Assembly (NCBI GenBank): GCA_937926175.1
Contig: CALANV010000035.1
Coordinates: forward strand, 1-64,000
DNA: 64,000 nt
Direction of reading: 5' to 3'
Origin: an uncultured Rhodospirillales bacterium
GTDB taxonomy: Bacteria > Pseudomonadota > Alphaproteobacteria > CACIAM-22H2
A model generated the notes under the pieces. That model saw only the letters and a list, made by a program, of their open reading frames with translations. It was not told where the DNA came from and did no database searches. Of the stretch, positions 26,465-35,339 are shown piece by piece (position 1 is the stretch's first letter; every line of letters starts with the position of its first letter). The position numbers were made by a program, and so were the translations under genes.

Positions 26465-29400
26465 TCAAGAGCACCCGCTCGTCGAACCGCAGTCCAGGCA
26501 CTTGGTGCAGGTGCCGTTGCGGACAACCTTCATCGATCCGCATTCGCCGCAGGCATCGCCCGTGTAGCCCATCATGCGCGCCTGCTGGTACTTGGTGACG
26601 GCGGAGTCGCGGGCGGCTGTGGCGTCGCCCCGATCCGCCTTCGACACCGCCTCGATGGCGAAGCCGATCGGCTCGCGCTCTTCCTCGGTGTCGTCCACCA
26701 TCGGCTCGGCAAGAGCCACGTCGCCTTCGACGAGCGCCTTGGTGGTCGACGACGAAGCGGCGAGGGCGGTCGGGCGCTGCTCGATGCGGCCGCCGGGCAC
26801 GACATGGAGCCGGCCCCGCACGAAGCCCCTCGAGGTGACCTTCTTCATCGCATCGAGTGCGGCATTCGCCGCCGCCGTACCGGCCGCCGGCAGAGTCGAG
26901 TCGCTCTCGCCCTTGCCGACGCTGTCGGGCTCCAGGTCGTCCTGGTGCACGTGGGCCAGGTCGTCGCGGCCGAGATAGGACACGGCCAGCTCGCGGAAGA
27001 TGTAGTCGAGGATCGACGTCGCGTTCTTGATCGAGTCGTTGCCCTGGACCGGCCCGTTCGGCTCGAAACGGGTGAAGGTGAAGGCCTCGACGAACTCCTC
27101 GAGCGGCACGCCGTACTGGAGGCCGATCGACACCGCGATCGCGAAGTTGTTCATCAGCGAGCGGAAGGCGGCACCTTCCTTGTGCATGTCGATGAACAGT
27201 TCGCCGAGGCGGCCGTCCTCGTACTCGCCGGTGCGCAGGTACACCTTGTGGCCGCCGACAATGGCCTTCTGGGTGTAGCCCTTGCGACGGTTGGGAAGCC
27301 GCTGACGCTCCCGCACCACCACGCGCTCGACGACTTTCTCCACGATCCGCTCGGCCTTGGCGGCCGTGGGCTGCGAGGCGATCTCTTCGGCGAGTTCCGC
27401 CGGATCCTCGTCCTCGACGATCGCGGCGAGCGGCTGCGACAGCTTGGAGCCGTCGCGGTACAGCGCGTTCGCCTTCAGGCCAAGGCGCCAGGAGAGCATG
27501 TACGCTTCCTTGCATTCCTCGACCGTGGCGCTGTTCGGCATGTTGATGGTCTTGGAGATCGCACCCGAGATGAACGGCTGCGCGGCCGCCATCATGCGGA
27601 TATGGCTCTCGACCGACAGGAAGCGCTTGCCGTTGCGGCCGCAGGGATTGGCGCAGTCGAACACCGGCAGATGCTCAGGCTTGAGGTGCGGGGCACCTTC
27701 GAGCGTCATCGCGCCGCAGCAATAGGTGTTCGCTGCCTCGATCTCCGCCTTGGAGAAGCCGAGGGCCGAGAGCATGTCGAAGGTGACGTCCTCGAGCTGC
27801 TCCTTGGTGAAGCCGAGCACGTGCGTGCAGAACTCCTCGCCGAGCGTCCACTTGTTGAACGCGAACTTGATGTCGAAGGCCGACTTGAGCGCGTTCTCGA
27901 GTGCCTGCAGCTGGGCCTCAGTGAAGCCCTTGGCCCGCAGCGAGTCGTGGTTGATGAACGGTGCGCCCTGCAGCGTGCCGTGACCCACCGCATAGGCGAC
28001 GATGTCGTTGATCTCCGACTCGGTGTAGCCGAGCGTCTTGAGAGCCTGCGGGACGACCCGGTTGATGATCTTGAAATAGCCGCCGCCCGCGAGCTTCTTG
28101 AACTTCACCAGCGCGAAGTCGGGTTCGATGCCGGTGGTGTCGCAGTCCATGACAAGGCCGATCGTGCCGGTCGGCGCGATCACCGTCGCCTGGGCATTGC
28201 GGTAGCCGTATTTCTCGCCCAGCTCGAGCGCGCGGTCCCACGCGCGCCGTGCCGCCTCGATCAGGCGCTGATCGGGGCAGTCCATCGCCTCGAGCGGGAC
28301 CGGCAGGATCGACAGTCCCTCATAGCCGGCCCGTTCGCCATAGGCTGCGCGGCGATGGTTGCGGATAACGCGCAGCATGTGATCCCGGTTCTTGGCGAAA
28401 CCGGGGAAGGGCCCGAGCTCCTGCGCCATCTCCGCCGACGTCGCATAGGCGACGCCCGTCATGATCGCCGAGATGGCACCGCAGATGGCGCGCCCCTGCT
28501 TGCTGTCATAAGGCAGGCCCATCGCCATCAGGAGGCCGCCGATGTTGGCGAAGCCGAGGCCGAGCGTGCGGAACTCGTAGGAGAGCTTCGCGATCTGCCG
28601 CGACGGGAACTGTGCCATCATCACCGAGATCTCGAGCGTGATGGTCCACAGACGGCATGCATGCTCGAACGCTGGCACGTCGAAGGTGCCGTCCTCGCGT
28701 CGGAAGGCAAGGAGATTGATCGACGCGAGATTGCACGCCGTGTCGTCGAGGAACATGTATTCCGAGCACGGGTTGGACGCGTTGATGCGCCCGCTCGCCG
28801 GGCAGGTGTGCCACTCGTTGATGGTGGTATCGAACTGGATGCCCGGGTCGGCGCAGGCCCATGCCGCGGCGCCGATGCGCTCCCACAGTTCGCGCGCCTT
28901 TACCGTCTTCTTTACCTTGCCGTCGACGCGATTCGTCAGATGCCAGTCGCCGTCGTTGATGACGGCCTCGAGGAACGCATTCGGCACGCGCACCGAATTA
29001 TTCGAGTTCTGGCCCGAAACGGTGAGGTAGGCCTCGGAATCCCAGTCGGTGTTGTAGACGGGGAACTCGATCGACGTGTAGCCCTGTTTGGCGAATTGGA
29101 TCACCCGCTGAATGTAGTTCTCGGGGATCATCGCCTTGCGCGCGGCCGAGATCGCCGCCTTGAGCGCCTTGTTCTGCTTCGGATCGAAGCCGGCATCGCC
29201 TGCATTGCGGTCGCAGGCCTGCATGATCGCGTTGAGGTGCTTGTTGGCGAGCTTCGAGCCGGTGACGAGCGCCGCTACCTTCTGTTCCTCGACGACCTTC
29301 CAGTCGATGAACTGCTCGATGTCGGGGTGGTCGATGTCGACGACGACCATCTTCGCCGCGCGGCGGGTGGTGCCCCCCGACTTGATCGCGCCGGCGGCAC

Positions 29401-30187
29401 GGTCGCCGATCTTGAGGAAGCTCATGAGGCCGGACGACTTGCCGCCGCCCGACAGCTTCTCGCCCTCGCCGCGGAGCTTGGAGAAGTTGGACCCCGTGCC
29501 CGAGCCGTACTTGAACAGGCGCGCCTCACGGACCCACAGGTCCATGATTCCGCCCTCGTTCACGAGGTCGTCCTCGACCGACTGGATGAAGCAGGCGTGC
29601 GGCTGCGGATGCTCGTAGGCCGACGCCGAGGCGCAGAGCTGGCCGGTCTTGTAGTCAACATACCAATGGCCCTGGCTGGGGCCGTCGATGCCGTATGCCC
29701 AGTGCAGGCCCGTGTTGAACCACTGCGGCGAGTTCGGTGCGGCAAGCTGCTTTGCCAGCATGTACCGCATCTCGTCGTAGTAGGCGCGCGCGTCCTCCTC
29801 GGTGTCGAAATAGCCGCCCTTCCAACCCCAGTAGGCCCATGTGCCGGCAAGGCGATCGAACACCTGTTTTGCCGACGTTTCGCCCGTGTAGCGCGCCGTC
29901 TCGGGCAACGACGCGAGCGCCGCCTCGTCGGCGACCTTGCGCCACAGGAAGGAGGGGACATCGTTCTCTTCGACCGTCTTCAGCCGGGTCGGCACCCCGC
30001 GCTTGCGGAAGTACTTCTGCGCCAGCACGTCGCAGGCCACCTGCGACCAGTCCTTCGGGACCTCGATGTTCTTGGCCTGAAAGACCACGGATCCGTCCGG
30101 ATTGCGGATCTCGCTGTTCGTGGTTGTGAATTCGATTCCCTGGTACGCGTCTTCACCCGCCCGTGTGAAACGCCTTTCGATCCGCAT
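26465..30187 (-). CDS. nrdJ: Vitamin B12-dependent (class II) ribonucleoside-diphosphate reductase
   Basis: The protein has 1240 residues, the usual size for long alphaproteobacterial NrdJ. GGGAG stands 8 nt before the start. The active-site segment NPCSEYMFLDDTACNLASINL contains the N, C and E of the radical chemistry. LMVDCDTTGIEPDF-type text near residues 675-690 and the C-terminal zinc-ribbon-like CGECGSMK...CTKCLDCGSTSGC tail, which re-reduces the active-site disulfide, complete the family pattern. It makes deoxynucleotides using adenosylcobalamin, with no need for oxygen. Candidate NrdR boxes lie upstream. Confidence 0.96.
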   Translation of the reverse strand: MRIERRFTRAGEDAYQGIEFTTTNSEIRNPDGSVVFQAKNIEVPKDWSQVACDVLAQKYFRKRGVPTRLKTVEENDVPSFLWRKVADEAALASLPETARYTGETSAKQVFDRLAGTWAYWGWKGGYFDTEEDARAYYDEMRYMLAKQLAAPNSPQWFNTGLHWAYGIDGPSQGHWYVDYKTGQLCASASAYEHPQPHACFIQSVEDDLVNEGGIMDLWVREARLFKYGSGTGSNFSKLRGEGEKLSGGGKSSGLMSFLKIGDRAAGAIKSGGTTRRAAKMVVVDIDHPDIEQFIDWKVVEEQKVAALVTGSKLANKHLNAIMQACDRNAGDAGFDPKQNKALKAAISAARKAMIPENYIQRVIQFAKQGYTSIEFPVYNTDWDSEAYLTVSGQNSNNSVRVPNAFLEAVINDGDWHLTNRVDGKVKKTVKARELWERIGAAAWACADPGIQFDTTINEWHTCPASGRINASNPCSEYMFLDDTACNLASINLLAFRREDGTFDVPAFEHACRLWTITLEISVMMAQFPSRQIAKLSYEFRTLGLGFANIGGLLMAMGLPYDSKQGRAICGAISAIMTGVAYATSAEMAQELGPFPGFAKNRDHMLRVIRNHRRAAYGERAGYEGLSILPVPLEAMDCPDQRLIEAARRAWDRALELGEKYGYRNAQATVIAPTGTIGLVMDCDTTGIEPDFALVKFKKLAGGGYFKIINRVVPQALKTLGYTESEINDIVAYAVGHGTLQGAPFINHDSLRAKGFTEAQLQALENALKSAFDIKFAFNKWTLGEEFCTHVLGFTKEQLEDVTFDMLSALGFSKAEIEAANTYCCGAMTLEGAPHLKPEHLPVFDCANPCGRNGKRFLSVESHIRMMAAAQPFISGAISKTINMPNSATVEECKEAYMLSWRLGLKANALYRDGSKLSQPLAAIVEDEDPAELAEEIASQPTAAKAERIVEKVVERVVVRERQRLPNRRKGYTQKAIVGGHKVYLRTGEYEDGRLGELFIDMHKEGAAFRSLMNNFAIAVSIGLQYGVPLEEFVEAFTFTRFEPNGPVQGNDSIKNATSILDYIFRELAVSYLGRDDLAHVHQDDLEPDSVGKGESDSTLPAAGTAAANAALDAMKKVTSRGFVRGRLHVVPGGRIEQRPTALAASSSTTKALVEGDVALAEPMVDDTEEEREPIGFAIEAVSKADRGDATAARDSAVTKYQQARMMGYTGDACGECGSMKVVRNGTCTKCLDCGSTSGCS

Positions 30188-30388
30188 ACGACTTACTCCC
30201 GGCTTCGACGTTGCGTGTCAGCGGTCTCACCCTTTGGGGTGGGGCCGCCCGGCCCCGCTCCGTCACCCGCCCGGAGGTTGCTCGCCGATCGAACTAGATC
30301 CGGTGGCGACGTGCGCGGCTCGTTACAACATCTTGAACTGATCGATTCCCAATGAGCAACTGGATTTTGTGGCATTCGTTCCCGTGCC

Positions 30389-30404
30389 ACACAATAGATA
30401 GGGA
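30389..30404 (-). promoter_or_regulatory. Candidate NrdR box 1 upstream of nrdJ
   Basis: ACACAATAGATAGGGA matches 13 of 16 positions of the NrdR consensus acaCWAtATaTwGtgt. It lies about 200 bp upstream of the nrdJ start. NrdR is the widespread ATP/dATP-sensing repressor of ribonucleotide reductase genes (established). Confidence 0.5.
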
Positions 30405-30520
30405 AATCAAAGCGTTGCCGTATAAAGCGAAGGTAGCTTTTCAAGATTTTGCGGCTTAGCGCCACCGAGCCACAAACTGTATTGCCAAATCAACAGCTTG
30501 TCCTCGCCACGCCATGTGAG

Positions 30521-30536
30521 ACACTAAATATTGCGA
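30521..30536 (-). promoter_or_regulatory. Candidate NrdR box 2 upstream of nrdJ
   Basis: ACACTAAATATTGCGA matches 13 of 16 positions of the NrdR consensus. Box 1 and box 2 are 132 bp apart centre to centre; natural NrdR pairs are usually 31-32 bp apart, so the pair would need looping or one may be spurious. The whole 30188-30561 gap is otherwise without a gene. Confidence 0.45.
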
Positions 30537-30561
30537 CGCAGCAACGGCGTGAAATTTTATT

Positions 30562-31578
30562 TCAAGTGCGTTCGGCGAGCGGCAGATTAACGAGCAAGTT
30601 CTGAGGCTTAAGTCTGAGGCGGCCGGTTTCGTCCTGCGCCATACCCAGATAAACCGGGCGTCCGGCGATATCCGGCCGCATGATCCGGGGATCGGCGAAT
30701 TCCAACCGGAACAGGGTCAGTATCCGGGCCATCAGCGGCTCGTCGACCTCAAGCCCGTTGTACAGGTCGTTCATGATGCTCGTGGCCTGGGCGTCCAAGC
30801 CGATGTGCCAGACCCAGCGATCATCGCGGATGCGCGCGACCGGCTGGATCGACACACGCACACCGAGGAAGTGTGCAATCCATGCCTCGAGGTTGCGGGC
30901 GAGCGCGTCGAGTCCGGGGCGGCCGAAGGTGACGTCGAGCGCCATGTCGTGGCGCTCGTCCCGGTGCCAATATGCGCCCTGATTTGTCTCGTTCAGGACA
31001 TCGAACTCGACCGTACGCGCCGGCCTGTTCGCCTCGACCAGAAGCCCGCCCAATGCGCCCTTGCCGCCGGCCGCGGCATACGTCTCGACGACCTCCTCGT
31101 CGGCCAGCATCACGGCTCCGTCGCTGAGCGCGACCTTCTGCGTCCGGAAGAACAGCTCGCCGGCCCGGGCACGGAACGGGTCCGCGGCGGTGCCGAGGAT
31201 ATGGCGCACGATCACGTGGGCGAGCTGGTCGATGAAGAGCGGCGGTACCGGCGTGTCGGGTGGATTCGTGAAGAGGCCCAGATAGCAGTCCTCGACCGTG
31301 CCGGCTGCGATCAGCCGGTCGCGAAAGTTCAGCAGCACCTGATAGTTCTCGCGGACATCCGGGTCGGTCAGCGCGTCGAGTTCGGACGCCGTGACCGTAC
31401 GGCGCGGATCATCGAGCAGGGCCGCATGCAGGCGGCGCTCCGCCGTGCATGATTCGGCCACCGGACGGATTTCGGGCCGCATCAGATAGGCGCGCAGAAA
31501 CGCGTTCGTGACCCTGAGCCGGCCGTCGGCCGACGGCTCGAGCAGGTGATAACCGGAAGCGCGCCAGAAATCGGGCAT
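30562..31578 (-). CDS. DUF6352-like protein of unknown function
   Basis: The protein has 338 residues from ATG 31578, where the conserved start MPDFWRASGYHLLEPSADGRLRVTNAFLRAYL begins; a longer frame to 31653 would add a basic, non-conserved leader. It contains LLDDPRRTVTASELDALTDPDVRENYQVLLNFRDRLI and NETNQGAYWHRDERHDMALDVTF. I recall this as the DUF6352 family, unverified. It has no signal peptide and no known activity. It sits upstream of nrdJ on the same strand, with the NrdR-box region between them. Confidence 0.7.
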   Translation of the reverse strand: MPDFWRASGYHLLEPSADGRLRVTNAFLRAYLMRPEIRPVAESCTAERRLHAALLDDPRRTVTASELDALTDPDVRENYQVLLNFRDRLIAAGTVEDCYLGLFTNPPDTPVPPLFIDQLAHVIVRHILGTAADPFRARAGELFFRTQKVALSDGAVMLADEEVVETYAAAGGKGALGGLLVEANRPARTVEFDVLNETNQGAYWHRDERHDMALDVTFGRPGLDALARNLEAWIAHFLGVRVSIQPVARIRDDRWVWHIGLDAQATSIMNDLYNGLEVDEPLMARILTLFRLEFADPRIMRPDIAGRPVYLGMAQDETGRLRLKPQNLLVNLPLAERT

Positions 31579-31693
31579 CGGACCATCGTCCTCCGAACGG
31601 GCGGCGCGGCGACGGCCGGCCCGGGCGAAATCTGGACGGGCGGGGCGGGGCATGCAATAGTCCCGCGCGCCTCAAAGACCCTTGATACCCGAG

Positions 31694-32065
31694 ATGACGA
31701 TACCCCTTGGCACCAGACTTTACACTTGGCTGCGCGGCGAGCACGTCGGGACCGATGCGTTCGGCAACCGCTACTATCGCGACAAGCGCGGGGCGCGGCG
31801 GTGCGATGGCCGACGCGAGAAACGCTGGGTGATCTACAGCGGAGAGCCCGAGGCGTCGAAGGTGCCGCCCGAATGGCACGCCTGGCTGCATCACATCGCC
31901 AAGGATCCACCGCCGCCAGGGGGGCTGCCGAAACGGCCGTGGCAGAAGGAGCACCTGCCGAACCTGACCGGTACGCCCGAGGCGTACCGTCCACCGGGAC
32001 ACGACTACAAGGGGGGCCGCCGGCCGCGCGCGACCGGCGACTACGAGCCCTGGGTGCCCAATTGA
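31694..32065 (+). CDS. NADH:ubiquinone oxidoreductase subunit NDUFA12
   Basis: The protein has 123 residues from ATG 31694. It has the NDUFA12 (B17.2) pattern: LGTRLYTWLRGEHVGTDAFGNRYYRDKR, RRWVIYSGEPEASKVPPEWHAWLHH and a proline-rich tail with YEPWVPN. It is an accessory subunit of complex I found in Alphaproteobacteria and mitochondria, placed apart from the main nuo operon. It starts a short collinear cluster with mlaD and a DUF2155 gene, an arrangement conserved in the class. It is divergent from the DUF6352-like gene. Confidence 0.95.
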   Translation: MTIPLGTRLYTWLRGEHVGTDAFGNRYYRDKRGARRCDGRREKRWVIYSGEPEASKVPPEWHAWLHHIAKDPPPPGGLPKRPWQKEHLPNLTGTPEAYRPPGHDYKGGRRPRATGDYEPWVPN

Positions 32066-32105
32066 GCGGATCTGTCGGCGGTCGGGAAGCGGCCACGGAG
32101 GGGCC

Positions 32106-32609
32106 ATGCGCAGAAACCTGATCGAGACCTTGATGGGGGCGGTCGTACTGGTCGTGGCCGGCCTGTTCCTGATCTTCGCGTATTCGTCGACGAACTTGCG
32201 GCCCGTGCGTGGTTATGAGCTCACGGCGAAGTTCGAGCGCGTGGACGGCTTAGCGGTCGGCAGCGACGTGCGGCTCTCGGGCATCAAGGTCGGAACGGTG
32301 ACCGAGCAGTGGCTCGAGCCCGAGACCTATCTGGCGATCGTACGGATGAGCATTGACGCCAACGTGAAGCTGCCGACCGACACGGTCGCCCAGGTGGCGA
32401 GCGAGGGGCTTCTCGGCGGCAATTTCATCGCCCTGGTTCCGGGCGCGGATGAGAAGTTCATTCCGCCGGGAGGCGAGATCCGCTTCACGCAGGCACCGAT
32501 CAACCTCGTTCAAATGCTGGGGAAGTTCATCTTCGGCGGAGCCGAAGGGCAGGGCCAGGGCGGAGGGCAGGGCGGCAGCGGCCTCGGCACGCCGGGGCCG
32601 GCCCGTTGA
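32106..32609 (+). CDS. mlaD: MlaD-type lipid transport substrate-binding protein
   Basis: The protein has 167 residues, with GGAGGGGCC ahead of ATG 32106. One N-terminal transmembrane helix (LIETLMGAVVLVVAGLFLIFAYSS) is followed by an MCE domain containing LTAKFERVDGLAVGSDVRLSGIKVG and VRMSIDANVKLPTDTVAQVASEGLLGG, then a short glycine-rich tail. MlaD forms the hexameric periplasmic ring of the Mla phospholipid transporter that maintains outer-membrane lipid asymmetry. It overlaps the vicinity of the next gene. mlaE and mlaF are not in this window. Confidence 0.93.
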   Translation: MRRNLIETLMGAVVLVVAGLFLIFAYSSTNLRPVRGYELTAKFERVDGLAVGSDVRLSGIKVGTVTEQWLEPETYLAIVRMSIDANVKLPTDTVAQVASEGLLGGNFIALVPGADEKFIPPGGEIRFTQAPINLVQMLGKFIFGGAEGQGQGGGQGGSGLGTPGPAR

Positions 32610-32674
32610 GTTCAAAAGGCGCCACCCGGTACGTCGACATGGGAGCGCCACATTCCAGGGCTAAAGGGACGGCC

Positions 32675-33142
32675 ATGATGCGCTTGCTTGCCGCCGTCGT
32701 GGCGCTCGTTCCGGTCGCGGCGCACGCCCAGGGGCCGGCGGTCGCCGGTCCACCGGCCTATCCGATCGCCGTCCTGCAGACGCTCGACAAGGTGACCGGC
32801 CGGGTTCGAACGTTGGAGGCCCCGGTCGAACAGACGGTCCGTTTCGGCACGCTCGACATCATGGTCCGGACCTGTCGCAAGCGGCCGCCCGAAGAGACGC
32901 CCGAAAGTGCCGCCTTCCTGGAGGTGCGCGAGACCAAACCCGGTGAAACGCCACGCACGCTCTTCATCGGCTGGATGTTCGCCTCCTCGCCGGCCGTCTC
33001 GGCTCTCGAGCATGCGGTCTATGACGTGTGGGTGGTCGATTGCAAGGCCGGCCAGGAAGAGCCGGCGGCCGGTGCAGCGGAAAGTCCGAAGCCGAGCCCC
33101 GAGCCGGCCGACCGCGGCAGCCGGCGCGCGCCGCGACGCTGA
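32675..33142 (+). CDS. Exported DUF2155 domain-containing protein
   Basis: The protein has 155 residues from ATG 32675, with AAAGGGA upstream; a TTG at 32606 would bury the signal peptide. The signal peptide is about residues 1-19 (VAAHAQ). The DUF2155 core runs from IAVLQTLDKVTGRVRTLEAPVEQTVRFGTLDIMVRTC to EHAVYDVWVVDC, with cysteines that may pair. A disordered acidic/basic tail follows. Function is not established. It ends 2 bp before the convergent aat gene, leaving no room for a separate terminator. Confidence 0.9.
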   Translation: MMRLLAAVVALVPVAAHAQGPAVAGPPAYPIAVLQTLDKVTGRVRTLEAPVEQTVRFGTLDIMVRTCRKRPPEETPESAAFLEVRETKPGETPRTLFIGWMFASSPAVSALEHAVYDVWVVDCKAGQEEPAAGAAESPKPSPEPADRGSRRAPRR

Positions 33143-33144
33143 TC

Positions 33145-33801
33145 CTAGCCAGCGTTACGCGCGCCGATCAGTTCGCGGAGGATCTCGTGCCCCCGGTCGT
33201 CGAGCTCGCGGTAGAAGCGCGCCTGGATCTCGAGCGCGCGTGCGAGCTGCCGGCGGTAGTTCGCGCGTGAGATTTCGATCGCCCCGAAACGCGCGAGATG
33301 CGGCGTGACGAACTGGGTGTCCAGCAGCGTGAAGCCGCCGCGCAACAGTCGAACCACGAGGTGCACGAGCGCGACCTTGCTCGCGTCGGTTCGGCGGCTG
33401 AACATGCTTTCGCCGAAAAAGGCGCCCCCGAGCGCCACGCCGTAGAGGCCGCCGACGAGCTGGCCATCCTGCCAGCATTCGACGCTATGGGCGAAGCCGC
33501 GACGGTGCAGCTCGGAATAGAGACGGACGATCTCGCTGTTGATCCAGGTCGCGCGGCGCTTGGGGGTAAGCTCGGCACAGCCCTCCAGGACCCCGCGGAA
33601 GTCCCTGTCGACATGAACCTCGAACACGCCGCGGCGGATGACCTTGCGGAGGCTTCGCGGCACGTGGAATGCGTCGAGGGGGAGGATACCCCGGCGCTCC
33701 GGATCGACCCAGAACAGCTCCGGGTCGTCGGCTGTCTCGGCCATCGGGAAAAGGCCGATCGTATAGGCGCGGAGCAACAGGTCGGGGGTCAGTTCTGTCA
33801 T
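33145..33801 (-). CDS. aat: Leucyl/phenylalanyl-tRNA--protein transferase
   Basis: The protein has 218 residues, a normal length for Aat. It has the family opening LTPDLLLRAYTIGLFPMAE, FWVDPERRGILPLDAFHVPRSLRK, the conserved WINSEIVRLYSELHRRGFAHSVECW and the GGLYGVALGGAFFGESMFSR signature. It adds leucine or phenylalanine from tRNA to the N-terminus of Lys/Arg-starting proteins, creating N-degrons. That links it functionally to ClpS and ClpA (10494-13261), which read those degrons. It is transcribed opposite to the DUF2155 gene and in line with accC, 133 bp upstream. Confidence 0.97.
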   Translation of the reverse strand: MTELTPDLLLRAYTIGLFPMAETADDPELFWVDPERRGILPLDAFHVPRSLRKVIRRGVFEVHVDRDFRGVLEGCAELTPKRRATWINSEIVRLYSELHRRGFAHSVECWQDGQLVGGLYGVALGGAFFGESMFSRRTDASKVALVHLVVRLLRGGFTLLDTQFVTPHLARFGAIEISRANYRRQLARALEIQARFYRELDDRGHEILRELIGARNAG

Positions 33802-33934
33802 CGCGTGGCGCTATATTAACGCAGCCGCGCCGGTCTGTGGGGTAGCGGATCGGTCGGGTCCGCGTCACAGCCCCGTGTACCCCGTCGGCGCGCCGGCCAC
33901 AGCCAAGGGTTGACTCAGCCGGCCCGGATACCGG

Positions 33935-35281
33935 TCAATCCTTCTTGAGACCGACGAATTTCTCGAGCCAGTGAATGTCGTAGCTGCCGTTGATGAAGTC
34001 CGGCGCCTGGACGATCCGGCGGTGGAGCGGCAGCGTGGTCTCGATGCCCCCGATGACATATTCGTCGAGTGCCCGACGCAGCCGCATCAGGGCTTCGTTG
34101 CGGCTCGTCCCGTGGACGATCAGCTTCGCCACCATGCTGTCGTAGTGCGGCGGCACGTTATAGCCGGCATAGAGCGCCGAATCGACGCGCACGCCGAGAC
34201 CGCCGGGCGGATGGTAGTCGGTGATCCGGCCGGGCGAAGGACGGAACGTCTCCGGATCTTCGGCGGTGACTCGGCACTCGATCGCGTGGCCGAGGAACTT
34301 CACGTTCTCCTGTCGGAACGGCAACGGGGCTCCGGCGGCGATGCGGATCTGCTCGCGGACGAGGTCCAAGCCCGTGATCATTTCCGTCACGGGGTGCTCG
34401 ACCTGCAGCCGCGTGTTCATTTCGATGAAGTAGAATTGCCCGTCCTCGTAGAGGAACTCCAGCGTGCCGGCGTTGCGATAGCCGAGTTTCTGGAGAGCAT
34501 TGCGCACGATCTCGCCGATCTCGTGGCGCTGCTCGTCATTGAGGGCGGGTGACGGGCTTTCCTCGACGAGCTTCTGGTGGAAGCGTTGCAGGGAGCAGTC
34601 GCGTTCGCCCAGATGCACGACATTGCCATGGGAGTCGGCGAGGACCTGGATTTCGATGTGGCGGGGATGGGCCAAGTACTTCTCGATATAGACCGTGGGG
34701 TCGCCGAAATTGGCCTGCGCCTCGCTCCGGGCGAGCCTGAACGCGTCCTTCAGCTCGTTCGGCGTGCGCGCCACCTTCATTCCCTTGCCGCCACCGCCGC
34801 CGGCAGCCTTGATCAGCACCGGGTAGCCGATGTCCTCGGCGAGCTTCAACGCGGACTCCGCATCCGGCACCGGTCCGTCGGAACCCGGCACGCAGGGGAT
34901 GCCGAGCGATTTCATCGCGGCCTTCGCCGCGATCTTGTCGCCCATCATGCGGATGTGGTCGGGAGAGGGGCCGATGAACGTGAAGCCGTGTTCCTCGACC
35001 ATGGCCGCGAAGTCGGCATTTTCCGACAGGAAGCCATAACCGGGGTGAATGGCGTCGGCGCCGGTGATCGTGGCGGCTGACAGGATGGCGGGAATGTTCA
35101 GATAGCTCTCGCGCGCCGGCGGCGGCCCGATGCAGACGCTTTCGTCGGCGAGACGCACGTGCATGGCATCGGCATCGGCGGTCGAGTGCACGGCCACGGT
35201 GGAGATGCCCAGCTCGCGGCAGGCGCGGTGGATGCGCAGCGCAATCTCGCCTCGATTGGCGATCAGGACCTTTTCGAACAT
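33935..35281 (-). CDS. accC: Acetyl-CoA carboxylase, biotin carboxylase subunit
   Basis: The protein has 448 residues, the normal AccC length. Landmarks are FEKVLIANRGEIALRI at the start, HPGYGFLSENADFA, the ATP-grasp glycine loop GGGGKGMK, the RDCSLQRFHQKLVEE segment and the catalytic EMNTRLQVEHPVTE. It carboxylates the biotin on AccB using bicarbonate and ATP, the first half-reaction of acetyl-CoA carboxylase in fatty acid synthesis. accB lies 58 bp upstream on the same strand. The gene order aroQ-accB-accC is typical in Alphaproteobacteria. Confidence 0.97.
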   Translation of the reverse strand: MFEKVLIANRGEIALRIHRACRELGISTVAVHSTADADAMHVRLADESVCIGPPPARESYLNIPAILSAATITGADAIHPGYGFLSENADFAAMVEEHGFTFIGPSPDHIRMMGDKIAAKAAMKSLGIPCVPGSDGPVPDAESALKLAEDIGYPVLIKAAGGGGGKGMKVARTPNELKDAFRLARSEAQANFGDPTVYIEKYLAHPRHIEIQVLADSHGNVVHLGERDCSLQRFHQKLVEESPSPALNDEQRHEIGEIVRNALQKLGYRNAGTLEFLYEDGQFYFIEMNTRLQVEHPVTEMITGLDLVREQIRIAAGAPLPFRQENVKFLGHAIECRVTAEDPETFRPSPGRITDYHPPGGLGVRVDSALYAGYNVPPHYDSMVAKLIVHGTSRNEALMRLRRALDEYVIGGIETTLPLHRRIVQAPDFINGSYDIHWLEKFVGLKKD

Positions 35282-35339
35282 CGCCTCAGTCCGCTTGTGT
35301 CCGCGTTGACGGGTCGGGGCGCGCGCCGGCCATCCCGGC

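Noticed and set aside
26402..30355. A 1317-codon frame on the plus strand opposite nrdJ
   Set aside because: The minus-strand nrdJ is a full, well-conserved reductase. The plus-strand frame has no family features and repeats charged low-complexity sequence.
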